From NCBI GenBank assembly GCA_009700025.1, contig WLMW01000007.1, positions 1 to 34,167 on the forward strand: a DNA stretch of 34,167 nt. Reading direction: 5' to 3'. The position numbers and the translations under genes were made by a program. This stretch comes from Actinomycetota bacterium (GTDB lineage Bacteria > Actinomycetota > Actinomycetes > Nanopelagicales > Nanopelagicaceae). Below the pieces are notes generated by a model that worked only from the letters and a program-made list of their open reading frames with translations, was not told the origin of the DNA and did not search any database. The stretch's first letter is position 1; every line of letters begins with the position of its first letter. Positions 16,398-25,552 of the stretch are shown in pieces.

Positions 16398-19300
16398 TAA
16401 GAACCACCGTTAGGCCGAATTCACTTTCACTCTGATCTAGGGATTCATCACGCTTCATTGAGACTGCCAGAACCTCTTCTTGGATATGAGATGAGTGAAT
16501 TTCAATAGCAGAGACAATCTCGGCAGATGCATTCCACGCTATTGAGATTCGATCTGAAATCTCAAAGCCGTCACTTTTTCGTCGTTCCTGAATAAAACGG
16601 ATAACTTCACGGGCATTGCCAGCCAAAATCAGTGTGGGAGTTAGCTCTAAATCTAAAGCAACACTTTCGCCATCATGAGAAGTCACTGTCCAACCACTCT
16701 TCGGAACCTCTGTAATGACTAAGTCTTCAAGCTCGACTTGCCACTGCCCAACCATGGTGGAGCCCGTTGATCGTAGAGTTTTTACAAGGATTGTGGCGTC
16801 ACTAGTCGCAATTGCTTTTGCAATTTCCTGAACTGTACCGCCAAATTTTGCACCTAAGCTTTTGAAGTTAGCTTTGATAGAGATATCAACTAAGTCACCA
16901 TCAGCGCTAGCAATGTCTTCTAACGCCACGACATTGAGTTCATCGGCAATCTGTTCACGCATTTGTGTGGGCAGAGATGCCCAACCGCTGGCTGCAATAA
17001 GCGCCCTACCCAAAGGTTGTCTTACCTTAATACCGGATTCAGCGCGAGATGCCCGACCAAGTTCGACTATGCGTCGGGTTAGCGCAACTTGCTGATTTAA
17101 CTCTTCATCAATTGCAGAAGACTTAACTAGCGGAAAGTCAGACAGGTGTACAGATGAAACTGCGTTGGCATCTGTTGGTCGAACAAGCTCTTGCCAAACT
17201 TGTTCAGTAATAAATGGGACCATGGGAGCAAGCAACTGAGTGAGCGTGACTAAGCACTCATGCAGTGTTGCCATTGCAGCAACATCACCATCCCAAAAAC
17301 GTCGACGTGAGCGTCTCACATACCAATTGGATAAATCATCAATAAAGCGAGCAAGAGCTCGCCCTGCATTTTGGGAATCAAATCCTGATAATGCAAAATC
17401 AACTTCGCTGACTAATTTGTTCAGTTCAGAGACAATCCATTTATCCATTAAAGAACGATTCTCAAGGGCTGGAGCTTGTGTTAGTTCAAACTCTGAAGCT
17501 TTCGCATAGAGAGCATGAAATGAAACCGTGTTCCAGTATGTTAAAAGAGTTTTGCGGACGACTTCATTAATAGCATCATGGCCAACGCGACGAGCCGCCC
17601 ATGGTGATCCTGCAGCCAACATGTACCAGCGGACCGCATCGGCACCATGCTGGTCCATGAGTGCCATTGGTTCTAAGACATTTCCAACGTGCTTGCTCAT
17701 CTTGCGACCATCTTTATCCAAAATGTGTCCAAGGCATAAGACGGTTTTATAAGAAGATTTATCAAAGACAAGTGTTCCAATTGTCATCAATGTATAGAAC
17801 CAACCCCGAGTCTGGTCAATTGCTTCACAGATGAAATCTGCAGGGTAGGACGCTTTAAATCTTTCGACTGAACCCTCTTTATGTGGGTAACCCCACTGAG
17901 CAAATGGCATTGCACCTGAGTCATACCAACAGTCAATTACTTCGGGAACTCGAGTCATAATCTCCGAACATTCGGCACATGGAAACTTGATATCATCAAC
18001 AAATGGTCGATGTGGATCAAGGTTTGAAAGAGACTGTCCAGATAGCTCACCCAATTCTTTGAGCGAGTCAACGCAAATTTCATGTTTATTTTCACAGCGC
18101 CAAATTGGAAGGGGGGTTCCCCAATATCGATTACGGGAAAGGGCCCAATCGATATTGTTGTTGAGCCAATCACCGTAACGTCCGTCTTTAATCGTTTCAG
18201 GATGCCAATCTGTCAAAGCATTTTCTCGCAGTAGCTCGTCTTTGATAGAAGTTGTGCGGATATACCAAGATGGTTGTGCGTAATACATGAGTGCTGTGTG
18301 GCATCGCCAACAATGTGGATATGAGTGCTCGTAAGGTTGGTGTTTGTAGAGCGCGCCATTGGTCTTTAGCTCTTTGACAAGAATTTTGTCGGCATCTTTA
18401 AAGAATATTCCACCAATAATTGGAATCTCTTTGAGAAAAGTTCCATCTGGCGCAATTGGATTTATTACTGGCAAGCCGTAGGCGCGACAAACTGCTAAGT
18501 CGTCTGCACCAAAAGCAGGGGACTGATGTACTAATCCAGTTCCATCCTCCGTCGTCACATAGTTTGCAAGCACTACGTAATGTGCTTGCGGGATTTCGAC
18601 ATAATTAAACGGTCTTCTATAGGTAGTGCGCTCTAGTTCTTGTCCCAAGAGCTTTTTAATAATCCTTTTCTCACCTTTAACACTTTCAATAAGTGCATCG
18701 GCAACAATTAAAACCTCAGTCTTTTCATCAACGGTTACTTCAACTACTACATAATCGACAGCGGGATTTACTGCAATCGCCGTATTTGAAACTAATGTCC
18801 AGGGAGTCGTAGTCCAGACTAAAAATGATGCATTGAGTTGGGCAAACTCACCCGAAGTAACTGGAAATCTGACATATACAGATGGATCAATTACTGTTTC
18901 ATAGCCCTGTGCAAGTTCATGATCTGATAATCCTGTTCCGCACCGAGGACAGTAAGGAGCAACTCGGTGATCTTGTACTAGTAAACCCTTTTTCCAAATT
19001 TCCTTGAGGGACCACCAAACGCTCTCCACATATTCAGGTGACATAGTCCAATACGCTTGATCAAAATCCACCCAGAAACCCATTCGATCCGTCATGTCAC
19101 TAAATGCGCTTACATGGCGTTGCACTGATTCACGACATTTATCATTAAATGCTGCGACACCGAATGCTTCGATATCTCCTTTGCCATTAAAACCCAACTC
19201 TTTTTCTACTGCAATCTCAACTGGCAATCCATGGCAATCCCAACCTGCTTTTCGAGTTACGTGTCTTCCTTTCATAGTTTGAAAACGAGGAAAGACATCT

Positions 19301-19497
19301 TTGAAAACTCGAGCTTCAATATGGTGTGTGCCAGGCATTCCGTTTGCCGTTGGAGGACCTTCGTAAAAAGTCCACGGCATTGCTCCTGAGCGTGCTTGCA
19401 CAGTTTTATTAAAGATATCGTTCTCTTGCCAGAACTTTAAAATTTCATGTTCGACTGCAGGCAGATCTACGGCTGCGGAGATTGCTCGAAACACCAT
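16384..19497 (-). CDS. ileS: Isoleucyl-tRNA synthetase, IleRS type 2
   Basis: A 1037-residue class I synthetase charging tRNA-Ile, of the long eukaryote-like type. The chosen start is the ATG at 19497 because GGAGG (19509-19505) lies six bases before it. A longer open frame to 19569 begins inside the T-box and is rejected. The first signature is GTHH (residues 56-59, bases 19332-19321), not the canonical HxGH. The second is KMSKH at 599-603. The editing (CP1) domain and a C-terminal anticodon-binding part are present. Zinc-type CPRCG and CWRC motifs are seen. It is the only minus-strand gene and is governed by the T-box upstream. The 3' end overlaps yggT by 14 nt. Confidence 0.97.
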   Translation of the reverse strand: MVFRAISAAVDLPAVEHEILKFWQENDIFNKTVQARSGAMPWTFYEGPPTANGMPGTHHIEARVFKDVFPRFQTMKGRHVTRKAGWDCHGLPVEIAVEKELGFNGKGDIEAFGVAAFNDKCRESVQRHVSAFSDMTDRMGFWVDFDQAYWTMSPEYVESVWWSLKEIWKKGLLVQDHRVAPYCPRCGTGLSDHELAQGYETVIDPSVYVRFPVTSGEFAQLNASFLVWTTTPWTLVSNTAIAVNPAVDYVVVEVTVDEKTEVLIVADALIESVKGEKRIIKKLLGQELERTTYRRPFNYVEIPQAHYVVLANYVTTEDGTGLVHQSPAFGADDLAVCRAYGLPVINPIAPDGTFLKEIPIIGGIFFKDADKILVKELKTNGALYKHQPYEHSYPHCWRCHTALMYYAQPSWYIRTTSIKDELLRENALTDWHPETIKDGRYGDWLNNNIDWALSRNRYWGTPLPIWRCENKHEICVDSLKELGELSGQSLSNLDPHRPFVDDIKFPCAECSEIMTRVPEVIDCWYDSGAMPFAQWGYPHKEGSVERFKASYPADFICEAIDQTRGWFYTLMTIGTLVFDKSSYKTVLCLGHILDKDGRKMSKHVGNVLEPMALMDQHGADAVRWYMLAAGSPWAARRVGHDAINEVVRKTLLTYWNTVSFHALYAKASEFELTQAPALENRSLMDKWIVSELNKLVSEVDFALSGFDSQNAGRALARFIDDLSNWYVRRSRRRFWDGDVAAMATLHECLVTLTQLLAPMVPFITEQVWQELVRPTDANAVSSVHLSDFPLVKSSAIDEELNQQVALTRRIVELGRASRAESGIKVRQPLGRALIAASGWASLPTQMREQIADELNVVALEDIASADGDLVDISIKANFKSLGAKFGGTVQEIAKAIATSDATILVKTLRSTGSTMVGQWQVELEDLVITEVPKSGWTVTSHDGESVALDLELTPTLILAGNAREVIRFIQERRKSDGFEISDRISIAWNASAEIVSAIEIHSSHIQEEVLAVSMKRDESLDQSESEFGLTVVLTKAR

Positions 19498-19503
19498 AAT
19501 AAA

Positions 19504-19680
19504 TCCTCCAAGAAATAAATCTTCTGGAGGGACGCTCTCTACAATCGCAGAGATCGCGGTACCACCCACCTTGCGCCATATCGCGCCGCTTAAAATACTA
19601 ACGATGCCGGTTCTAGGTGAGTTTTAACTCATTTCTTCCGGCGAGCTCGTGAGGTGATGGCCCCGTCAACGCTCATATTC
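19504..19680 (-). promoter_or_regulatory. T-box riboswitch (tRNA-Ile), translational type, upstream of ileS
   Basis: Read on the minus strand. The T-box core GGGTGGTACCGCG is at 19567-19555; its TGGT (19564-19561) can pair with the ACCA end of uncharged tRNA-Ile. An upstream segment GTTGACGGGGCCATCACCTC contains ATC (19658-19656), an isoleucine specifier, in a short Stem I context as described for actinobacterial ileS. A hairpin TGAGT (19631-19627) / ACTCA (19622-19618) lies between. CCTCC (19530-19526) can pair either with the GG-rich T-box arm (antisequestrator) or with the ileS Shine-Dalgarno GGAGG (19509-19505). No terminator with a U run is present. Low charging of tRNA-Ile should therefore free the ribosome binding site. 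Confidence 0.9.
19505..19509 (-). promoter_or_regulatory. Ribosome binding site of ileS, target of T-box sequestration
   Basis: GGAGG on the minus strand, six bases before the ATG at 19497. It is complementary to CCTCC at 19530-19526, with AAG/CTT extending the pairing past a two-base bulge. It fixes the ileS start and is the switched element of the riboswitch. Confidence 0.8.
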
Positions 19681-19770
19681 AGTTAGTAGCCGCAGTCTAG
19701 GCCATCTCGTGCCCAAAAACTCCCGTGGCGCAGTTGGTATACATGGTGCAATCGGAATAAGGTTCGCGTC

Positions 19771-20559
19771 ATGCCGAAGAAGACAGTTAAGAAAGCCGCA
19801 GCCAAGAAGGCTCCAGCCAAGAGCGCAGTGAAGAAGGTTGCCAAAAAGGCTCCGGCTAAAAAGGTTCCTGCCAAAAAAGCTGTTGTAAAGAAGCCGGTAG
19901 CAAAGAAAGCAGCGGTAAAAAAAGCTGTGGCTAAAAAGAGTGCAGTGAAATCAATTCCAGTTAAAAAAGCCCCTGCAGCTAAGGCGTCCACAACAAAGAC
20001 AACGCTGACTGTGGATGAGAGTTCTCAAACCGTTTCCGTTTCAACCGTCAGCGCGCCGATCGCGGCACCTGTAGTTGAAGAGCGCCGCCTAGTTATGCCA
20101 CCACCTCCACGTCCAGTTAAGAGTGGGAAAAAAACTGCGCCACTAAAACCAATTAAAAGTGCTCCGACTCCAATTGTTGTCAGCGATACAGAGGCACCTT
20201 GGACTCCGGCAGAGTTGAAAGCAGTTCGCACTGAGATTTCTAAAGAGTTAGAGCGTCTTCGTCGTGAGTTAGCGATAGTTGAACTTGAGATGGATTCACT
20301 CATTCAAGAATCAGGTGAAGGTGCTGGAGATGATCAGGCTGATGCTGGAACAAAAACTTTTGAACGTGAGCACGAAATGTCACTTGTAATCAATGCGCGC
20401 GACATGGTTTTACAAACTGAACGCGCACTAGATCGCATTGATTCGAAGCGGTATGGATCTTGTGAAGAATGTGGAAATCCAATTGGCAAAGCTCGACTTC
20501 AGGTCTTTCCACGCGCAACTCTCTGCATGCTGTGCAAGCAGAAGGAAGAACGGCGCTAA
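19771..20559 (+). CDS. TraR/DksA family zinc-finger protein with Lys/Ala-rich N-terminal tail
   Basis: A 262-residue protein in three parts. Residues 1-72 are a lysine/alanine repeat of AKKAPAKK type, resembling histone H1 and the tails of actinobacterial HupB. Residues 73-145 are Ser/Pro-rich linker. Residues 147-262 are DksA-like: two long helices (about 147-180 and 195-226), an acidic tip GDDQADAG between them, and a four-cysteine zinc finger (C231, C234, C252, C255; CEECGNPIGKARLQVFP then CMLC). DksA-family proteins enter the RNA polymerase secondary channel. The basic tail should bind DNA or RNA (inference). A dksA-like gene between ileS and lspA is conserved in actinobacteria. It ends 2 bp before lspA. 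Confidence 0.85.
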   Translation: MPKKTVKKAAAKKAPAKSAVKKVAKKAPAKKVPAKKAVVKKPVAKKAAVKKAVAKKSAVKSIPVKKAPAAKASTTKTTLTVDESSQTVSVSTVSAPIAAPVVEERRLVMPPPPRPVKSGKKTAPLKPIKSAPTPIVVSDTEAPWTPAELKAVRTEISKELERLRRELAIVELEMDSLIQESGEGAGDDQADAGTKTFEREHEMSLVINARDMVLQTERALDRIDSKRYGSCEECGNPIGKARLQVFPRATLCMLCKQKEERR

Positions 20560-20561
20560 GA

Positions 20562-21047
20562 GTGCAAAGGTGGCGAACACTATTAAGTGTTGCCTGGTTT
20601 ATCTGGATCTTCGATTTAGCTACTAAGGCCTGGGCGGTAAGTCAGCTTTCACATCGCGGTTCAATAAAGATTGTGGGAAATTTCTTTCAGTTGAACTATG
20701 TCAGAAACCCTGGCGCGGCATTTTCATTTGCGACCGACGCAACATTTCTACTCTCGATATTCGGTGTAATTGTGCTGACTACAATTATTTATTTTGCACC
20801 ACAGATTACCTCCCGAGGCTGGGCGATAGTTCTGGGGTTAGTACTGGGTGGAGTTCTTGGCAATTTGAGCGATCGTATTTTCCGTGACCCAGGCTTTTTA
20901 CGTGGACATGTAATCGATTGGATGCAACTTCCTCACTGGCCAATATTTAATATTGCTGATTCCGCTATTGTCTGTGCTGCTGGACTCTCCATGTATTTAA
21001 CTGTGCGAAATGTTTCTCCGATTACAAAGAAGGATTTAAAGTTATGA
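20562..21047 (+). CDS. lspA: Prolipoprotein signal peptidase LspA (signal peptidase II)
   Basis: A 161-residue, four-helix membrane aspartyl protease that removes signal peptides from lipid-modified prolipoproteins. The start chosen is GTG at 20562, two bases after the preceding stop. The open frame extends upstream to 20469 inside the DksA-like gene, but that part is out-of-frame reading of its zinc finger. Catalytic aspartates are Asp119 in HVIDW and Asp133 in FNIADSA. NYVRNPGAAFSF and GGVLGNLSDR are the conserved motifs. No good Shine-Dalgarno sequence is seen, so coupling to the upstream gene is likely. It overlaps rluD by ATGA. Confidence 0.93.
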   Translation: MQRWRTLLSVAWFIWIFDLATKAWAVSQLSHRGSIKIVGNFFQLNYVRNPGAAFSFATDATFLLSIFGVIVLTTIIYFAPQITSRGWAIVLGLVLGGVLGNLSDRIFRDPGFLRGHVIDWMQLPHWPIFNIADSAIVCAAGLSMYLTVRNVSPITKKDLKL

Positions 21048-21985
21048 GTAATCGAGAGTTAAGAACTTTAGCTGTACCCGAGGGTGTGACTGGAGAGCGA
21101 ATTGATAGTGCATTAACCCGGGTATTGGGACTTTCCCGCACCGCAGTGGTAAAACTTCTAGAAGATGGAGACATCACAACTTCGAACCGGGCCATGCTCA
21201 AATCCGAAAGAGTAAGTGCTGGACAAATTATTGAAGTGCTCCTACCCGCACTTGTAAATTCAGTGCCGATTCCATTAACCCCTATAGAAGGTCTCGAAAT
21301 AGTTTATGAAGACGGAGATATTGTTGTTATCAATAAGCCAGTTGGCTGTGCGGCGCACCCAAGTCCTGGCTGGACTGGACCAACAGTAGTTGGAGCTTTG
21401 AGTGCAACAGGTTTTGTGATTTCAACAAGTGGGGCAGCAGAGCGTCAAGGAATTGTTCATCGATTAGATGTTGGAACAAGTGGATTAATGATTGTCGCAA
21501 AGAGTGACCGAGCATTCACAGTCCTAAAAGATGCATTCCGAACTCGAAGTGTTGAAAAGATTTATCATGCGCTGATCCAAGGCCATATGGATCCAACGAC
21601 AGGAACTATCGATGCCCCCATTGATCGTCATCCAAAGGAAGATCATCGATTTGCAGTAGTAGGTACAGGAAAAGAATCGATTACCCACTATGAGGTTATC
21701 GAGTTCTACCGTGCTGTCTCTCTTGTCAAAGTTGAACTTGAAACAGGTCGTACACACCAGATTCGCGTCCATTTCTCGGCTCTTAATCATCCTTTGGTAG
21801 GGGACATGACATATGGCGCGGACCCTGTGCTAGCAAAGAGCCTGGCAATGTCGCGTCCATGGCTTCATGCCAAGGAGCTTCGCTTCGAACACCCCATTAC
21901 AAGCGCCAAACTCAATTTCACCGCTCCTTATCCCGCCGATCTCACAGCTTCGCTGGCGTTGCTTTCAGATGCAGTGCTGCCGTAA
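21044..21985 (+). CDS. rluD: RluA/RluD family rRNA pseudouridine synthase
   Basis: A 313-residue enzyme with an N-terminal S4 RNA-binding domain (about residues 16-75, GERIDSALTRVLGLSRTAV) and a pseudouridine synthase domain. The catalytic aspartate is Asp142 in HRLDVGTSGLMIVAKS. GRTHQIRVHFSALNHPLVGD is the conserved C-terminal motif. It probably isomerises uridines in 23S rRNA; the exact targets cannot be assigned between RluA, RluC and RluD types, so the symbol is approximate. It overlaps lspA by 4 nt and is 20 bp before dnaE, an actinobacterial arrangement. Confidence 0.88.
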   Translation: MSNRELRTLAVPEGVTGERIDSALTRVLGLSRTAVVKLLEDGDITTSNRAMLKSERVSAGQIIEVLLPALVNSVPIPLTPIEGLEIVYEDGDIVVINKPVGCAAHPSPGWTGPTVVGALSATGFVISTSGAAERQGIVHRLDVGTSGLMIVAKSDRAFTVLKDAFRTRSVEKIYHALIQGHMDPTTGTIDAPIDRHPKEDHRFAVVGTGKESITHYEVIEFYRAVSLVKVELETGRTHQIRVHFSALNHPLVGDMTYGADPVLAKSLAMSRPWLHAKELRFEHPITSAKLNFTAPYPADLTASLALLSDAVLP

Positions 21986-22005
21986 GCAATAGCCTTATAT
22001 CAACC

Positions 22006-25000
22006 ATGTCTAAAGATAACTTCGTTCACCTACACGTTCATACTGAATACTCCATGCTCGATGGTGCTGCTCGCGTGGGTGACTTGATGACTGAGGTTGC
22101 TAGGCAGGAAATGCCAGCTATTGCAATGACAGATCATGGAAATGTTTTTGGGGCTTTTGATTTTTATAAAGGTGCGAAAAAAGCTGGCATTAAACCGATA
22201 ATTGGAATTGAAGCCTATGTTGCGCCTGAGTCTCGTTTTGAAAAAAAGCGAGTTAAGTGGGCTGACGGTGGCGAAGATGATGTATCGGGTGGTGGTGCGT
22301 ATACGCACATGACAATTCTGGCAGAAAATAATGTTGGTCTCGCAAATCTATTTCGTTTATCTTCCTTGGCATCTCTTGAAGGTTATTACTATAAACCTCG
22401 CATGGATCGTGAATTATTGGCGGCGCACTCAACTGGTTTAATTGCAACTACGGGTTGTCCCGGTGGTGAAATACAAACGCGATTGCGGATGGGTGCTTAC
22501 AAGGAAGCAATTAAAGCTGCAAGTGATTATCGAGATATTTTTGGTGTAGATAATTTTTACCTAGAAGTGATGGATCACGGAATCGATATTGAGAGCAGGG
22601 TCAAGGCAGATCTTTTGAAACTAGGCAAAGAATTAGGTCTACCACTGCTAGCAACTAATGACCTTCACTACACGCTGCAGAGTGATGCACCAGCTCACGA
22701 AGCGTTATTGTGCGTTCAGTCTGGATCAACTTTGGCAGATCCCAAGCGATTCAAATTTGATAATGATAGTTTTTATGTAAAGACGGCTGCACAGATGCGC
22801 GAACTCTTCAAGGAAATTCCAGAAAGTTGTGATAACACGCTACTTATTGCGCAGCGTTGCAACGTTACTTTACGTGAAGGTGAAAATCTTCTGCCGCAGT
22901 TCACCGTTCCAGTCGGTGAGACTGAAGACTCTTGGCTAAAGAAAGAAGCTGAACGAGGATTGCTCTCACGCATGGGTACACGCATAACTCCTGCGCATCA
23001 GGAACGTCTTGCCTACGAACTTGGTGTTATGCAGACGATGGGATTTCCGGGCTACTTCTTAGTTGTTGCAGATTTAGTTGCGCATGCAAAAACTGTTGGC
23101 ATACGTGTTGGCCCAGGTCGTGGCTCTGCGGCGGGATCCTTAGTTGCTTATGCCCTTGGCATCACAGGCCTTGATCCGTTAGAACATGGACTCTTGTTCG
23201 AACGATTCTTAAATCCTGAGCGAATCTCAATGCCCGATATCGATTTGGACTTTGATGAGCGTCGACGAAGCGAAATGATTCGCTATGCAACCACAAAATA
23301 TGGCGAAGATCGTGTCGCTCAAATCATTACTTACGGAACAATTAAGTCGAAGCAGGCAATTAAAGACTCAACACGTGTCCTTGGATACCCATATGTAATT
23401 GGTGAGAAACTTACTAAAGCTCTTCCGCCATCTGTTATGGGTAAAGATATTTCACTCGGTGGAGTTTTTAATCCAAGCGATGATAGATATGGTGAAGCAG
23501 GAGAATTTCGCACACTCTACGAATCAGATCCTGACTCAAAACGTGTAGTTGATACCGCGCGGGGCTTAGAGGGTTTGAAGCGACAGTGGGGAGTGCACGC
23601 CGCTGGTGTCATTCTTTCGCGCGAGCCACTTCTTGATGTTATTCCAATCCATCGTCGTGAGGCAGATGGCGCGATAATTACGCAGTTTGATATGGGTGCT
23701 TGTGAAGCTATTGGGCTACTTAAGATGGACTTTCTTGGGCTTCGCAACCTTTCAGTTCTAGATGATGCCCTATTGAATATAAAATCCAATCAAGGTATCG
23801 ACGTTATCTTGGAGGACTTACCTCTGGATGATAAGAAAACGTATGAACTTTTATCACGTGGCGACACATTAGGTGTTTTTCAGTTAGACGGTGGCCCAAT
23901 GCGTGCGTTGCTACGTGCCATGTCACCGGATTCTTTCCAAGATATTTCTGCAGTGATCGCACTTTATCGACCTGGACCTATGGGTGAGAATGCACACAAT
24001 AACTACGCAGACCGCAAAAATGGTCGGAAGCCAGTAGAGGCAATTCATCCTGAACTAGTCGATGCACTAAAAGAGATTCTCGGAGATACATATGGGTTAA
24101 TCGTGTATCAAGAGCAAGTAATGGCAATCGCACAAAAAGTCGCTGGATTTTCACTCGGGCGCGCAGATTTACTTCGTAAGGCGATGGGTAAGAAGGACAA
24201 AAACATTCTAGATAAAGAGTACGTACCATTTGAAGCAGGGATGAAGGCAAATGGTTATTCAACTGCAGCGATAAAAAGACTGTGGGACGTATTGATTCCC
24301 TTTTCAGATTATGCATTTAATCGCGCGCACTCTGCGGGCTATGGCGTTGTTTCTTACTGGACTGGTTATTTAAAAGCGAATTATCCAACTGAATACATGG
24401 CAGCCCTTCTCACAAGTGTGCGCGATGATAAAGACAAATCTGCACTCTATTTGAGTGAATGTCGCCGAATGGGCATTAAAGTTCTTGAGCCTGATGTCAA
24501 TGAATCCGATGCTGAGTACACGCCTCGAACAAATGATATTCGCTTTGGATTAGCGGCAATTCGAAACGTTGGTGAAGGCGTAGTTGCATCGATAAAAGCA
24601 TCACGCGAATCCAAGGGGCGCTTCACTTCTTTTGGAGATTTTCTAGCAAAAGTCGATGCACAAGTTTGCAATAAGAAGACTATTGAATCACTTATTAAAG
24701 CTGGAGCTTTTGGATCTATGAATGTTTCACGTAAAGGTTTAATGGCTGTTTATCTTGAGGCAATTGATTCAGTTATTGAGTCTAAACGCGCCGAAGCCAT
24801 TGGCCAGTTTGATTTATTTGGTGGTGAATCAATCAGCCATGTCGCATCTCTTGATTTGGAGATTCCTAAAGGTGAATGGGATAAGCCGATGCTTCTGAGC
24901 TATGAAAGGGAAATGCTCGGACTTTATGTCTCAGATCATCCTTTGCTGGGAGTCGAACATGTTTTGCGTGCTAATACGGATATGAGTATCAGCGAATTAG

Positions 25001-25503
25001 TTGATGAAGGTGCGCAAAGTGAATCGATTGTCACAATCGGAGGATTGATAACAAGCGTGGTCCGAAAAGTTTCACGCCAAGGGGCATCGTGGGCAGTAGT
25101 TACAGTTGAAGATCTTGAAGGTGCGCTTGAAGTCTTATTTTTCTCTAACACTTACAATCAGTACTCGATGTCTCTGACTGAAGATCGAATTGTTACCATT
25201 AGAGGCAGAGTCGATCGCCGTGAAGAAACGCTTCGCTTTACTGCACTTGAAATGTCGATTCCAGATGTCTCAACTGGTCCAGCAGGACCTCTTGTAATTT
25301 CTCTTCCTATGTCACAGTGCACCCCGCCAGTAGTGGATCGGATCAAGGAGATTTTGCGTTCACATCCCGGAAAGCGTGAAGTCCATCTTCAACTCAACGA
25401 CAATGGTCAAAGCACATTTATGAAAATTGAGGCCTTGGTGACATCATCTCCAAGTTTGAGCGCTGACTTAAAATCCATTTTGGGTCCTAACTGCCTGGTT
25501 TGA
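22006..25503 (+). CDS. dnaE: DNA polymerase III alpha subunit DnaE1
   Basis: A 1165-residue replicative polymerase. The start is the ATG at 22006, opening with the PHP domain [15 protein letters not shown]. The longer frame to 21859 lies within rluD and is rejected. All nine expected PHP metal ligands are present: H10, H12, D19, H44, E69, H101, C151, D219, H221. This suggests an active built-in proofreading exonuclease, as in mycobacterial DnaE1. Palm catalytic residues are D411 and D413 (PDIDLDF) and D575 (KMDFLG). A C-terminal OB-fold ([18 protein letters not shown]) follows the helix-hairpin-helix region. There is no clear Shine-Dalgarno sequence; TTATAT at 21995-22000 might be a -10 for a leaderless transcript. 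Confidence 0.96.
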   Translation: MSKDNFVHLHVHTEYSMLDGAARVGDLMTEVARQEMPAIAMTDHGNVFGAFDFYKGAKKAGIKPIIGIEAYVAPESRFEKKRVKWADGGEDDVSGGGAYTHMTILAENNVGLANLFRLSSLASLEGYYYKPRMDRELLAAHSTGLIATTGCPGGEIQTRLRMGAYKEAIKAASDYRDIFGVDNFYLEVMDHGIDIESRVKADLLKLGKELGLPLLATNDLHYTLQSDAPAHEALLCVQSGSTLADPKRFKFDNDSFYVKTAAQMRELFKEIPESCDNTLLIAQRCNVTLREGENLLPQFTVPVGETEDSWLKKEAERGLLSRMGTRITPAHQERLAYELGVMQTMGFPGYFLVVADLVAHAKTVGIRVGPGRGSAAGSLVAYALGITGLDPLEHGLLFERFLNPERISMPDIDLDFDERRRSEMIRYATTKYGEDRVAQIITYGTIKSKQAIKDSTRVLGYPYVIGEKLTKALPPSVMGKDISLGGVFNPSDDRYGEAGEFRTLYESDPDSKRVVDTARGLEGLKRQWGVHAAGVILSREPLLDVIPIHRREADGAIITQFDMGACEAIGLLKMDFLGLRNLSVLDDALLNIKSNQGIDVILEDLPLDDKKTYELLSRGDTLGVFQLDGGPMRALLRAMSPDSFQDISAVIALYRPGPMGENAHNNYADRKNGRKPVEAIHPELVDALKEILGDTYGLIVYQEQVMAIAQKVAGFSLGRADLLRKAMGKKDKNILDKEYVPFEAGMKANGYSTAAIKRLWDVLIPFSDYAFNRAHSAGYGVVSYWTGYLKANYPTEYMAALLTSVRDDKDKSALYLSECRRMGIKVLEPDVNESDAEYTPRTNDIRFGLAAIRNVGEGVVASIKASRESKGRFTSFGDFLAKVDAQVCNKKTIESLIKAGAFGSMNVSRKGLMAVYLEAIDSVIESKRAEAIGQFDLFGGESISHVASLDLEIPKGEWDKPMLLSYEREMLGLYVSDHPLLGVEHVLRANTDMSISELVDEGAQSESIVTIGGLITSVVRKVSRQGASWAVVTVEDLEGALEVLFFSNTYNQYSMSLTEDRIVTIRGRVDRREETLRFTALEMSIPDVSTGPAGPLVISLPMSQCTPPVVDRIKEILRSHPGKREVHLQLNDNGQSTFMKIEALVTSSPSLSADLKSILGPNCLV

Positions 25504-25540
25504 TCTCATAATTGCGCATCGCCCATTACTCGGTGAGCAT

Positions 25541-25546
25541 TACAAT
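25541..25546 (+). promoter_or_regulatory. -10 box of a probable leaderless hisD promoter
   Basis: TACAAT is a near-consensus -10 hexamer (5 of 6). It is separated from the hisD ATG at 25553 by exactly six bases (TGGTCC), so transcription should begin at the A of ATG. No Shine-Dalgarno sequence lies before the start. TTGCGC at 25512-25517 is -35-like but the 23-bp spacing is too long. It lies in the 49-bp gap after dnaE and would drive the his-trp operon. Read from sequence; activity is inference. Confidence 0.6.
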
Positions 25547-25552
25547 TGGTCC

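Larger units (their letters stand above)
19498..19770. other. Divergent ileS / TraR-DksA intergenic region
   Basis: At 273 bp this is the largest gene-free stretch. The ileS-proximal part (19504-19680) is the T-box. The remaining roughly 90 bp must hold both divergent promoters. On the minus strand TAGACT (19699-19694) is a possible -10 box for the T-box transcript, without a good -35. On the plus strand no convincing promoter was found; AAGG at 19759-19762 is a fair ribosome binding site for the ATG at 19771. A tRNA D-arm-like string occurs at 19725-19739. Confidence 0.6.

Noticed and set aside
19498-19569. 24-codon N-terminal extension of ileS beginning at an ATG at 19569
   Set aside because: It begins inside the T-box core and reads through the CCTCC and Shine-Dalgarno elements. 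The ATG at 19497 has a strong, well-spaced ribosome binding site and gives a normal IleRS N-terminus.
19722-19770. Functional tRNA gene
   Set aside because: Only the 5' D-arm string matches; D, T and acceptor stems do not pair and position 58 is not A.
19683-19991. Minus-strand frame rich in Ala, Phe and Thr
   Set aside because: It is the mirror of the AAG/GCN repeats of the DksA-like tail. It has no ribosome binding site and no family resemblance.
20469-20561. 31-codon N-terminal extension of lspA into the DksA-like gene
   Set aside because: It overlaps the conserved zinc-finger codons in another frame. GTG at 20562 gives a typical LspA length and N-terminus.
21859-22005. 49-codon N-terminal extension of dnaE into rluD
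   Set aside because: The extra residues are an out-of-frame reading of the rluD 3' end. The ATG at 22006 gives the standard PHP-domain start.
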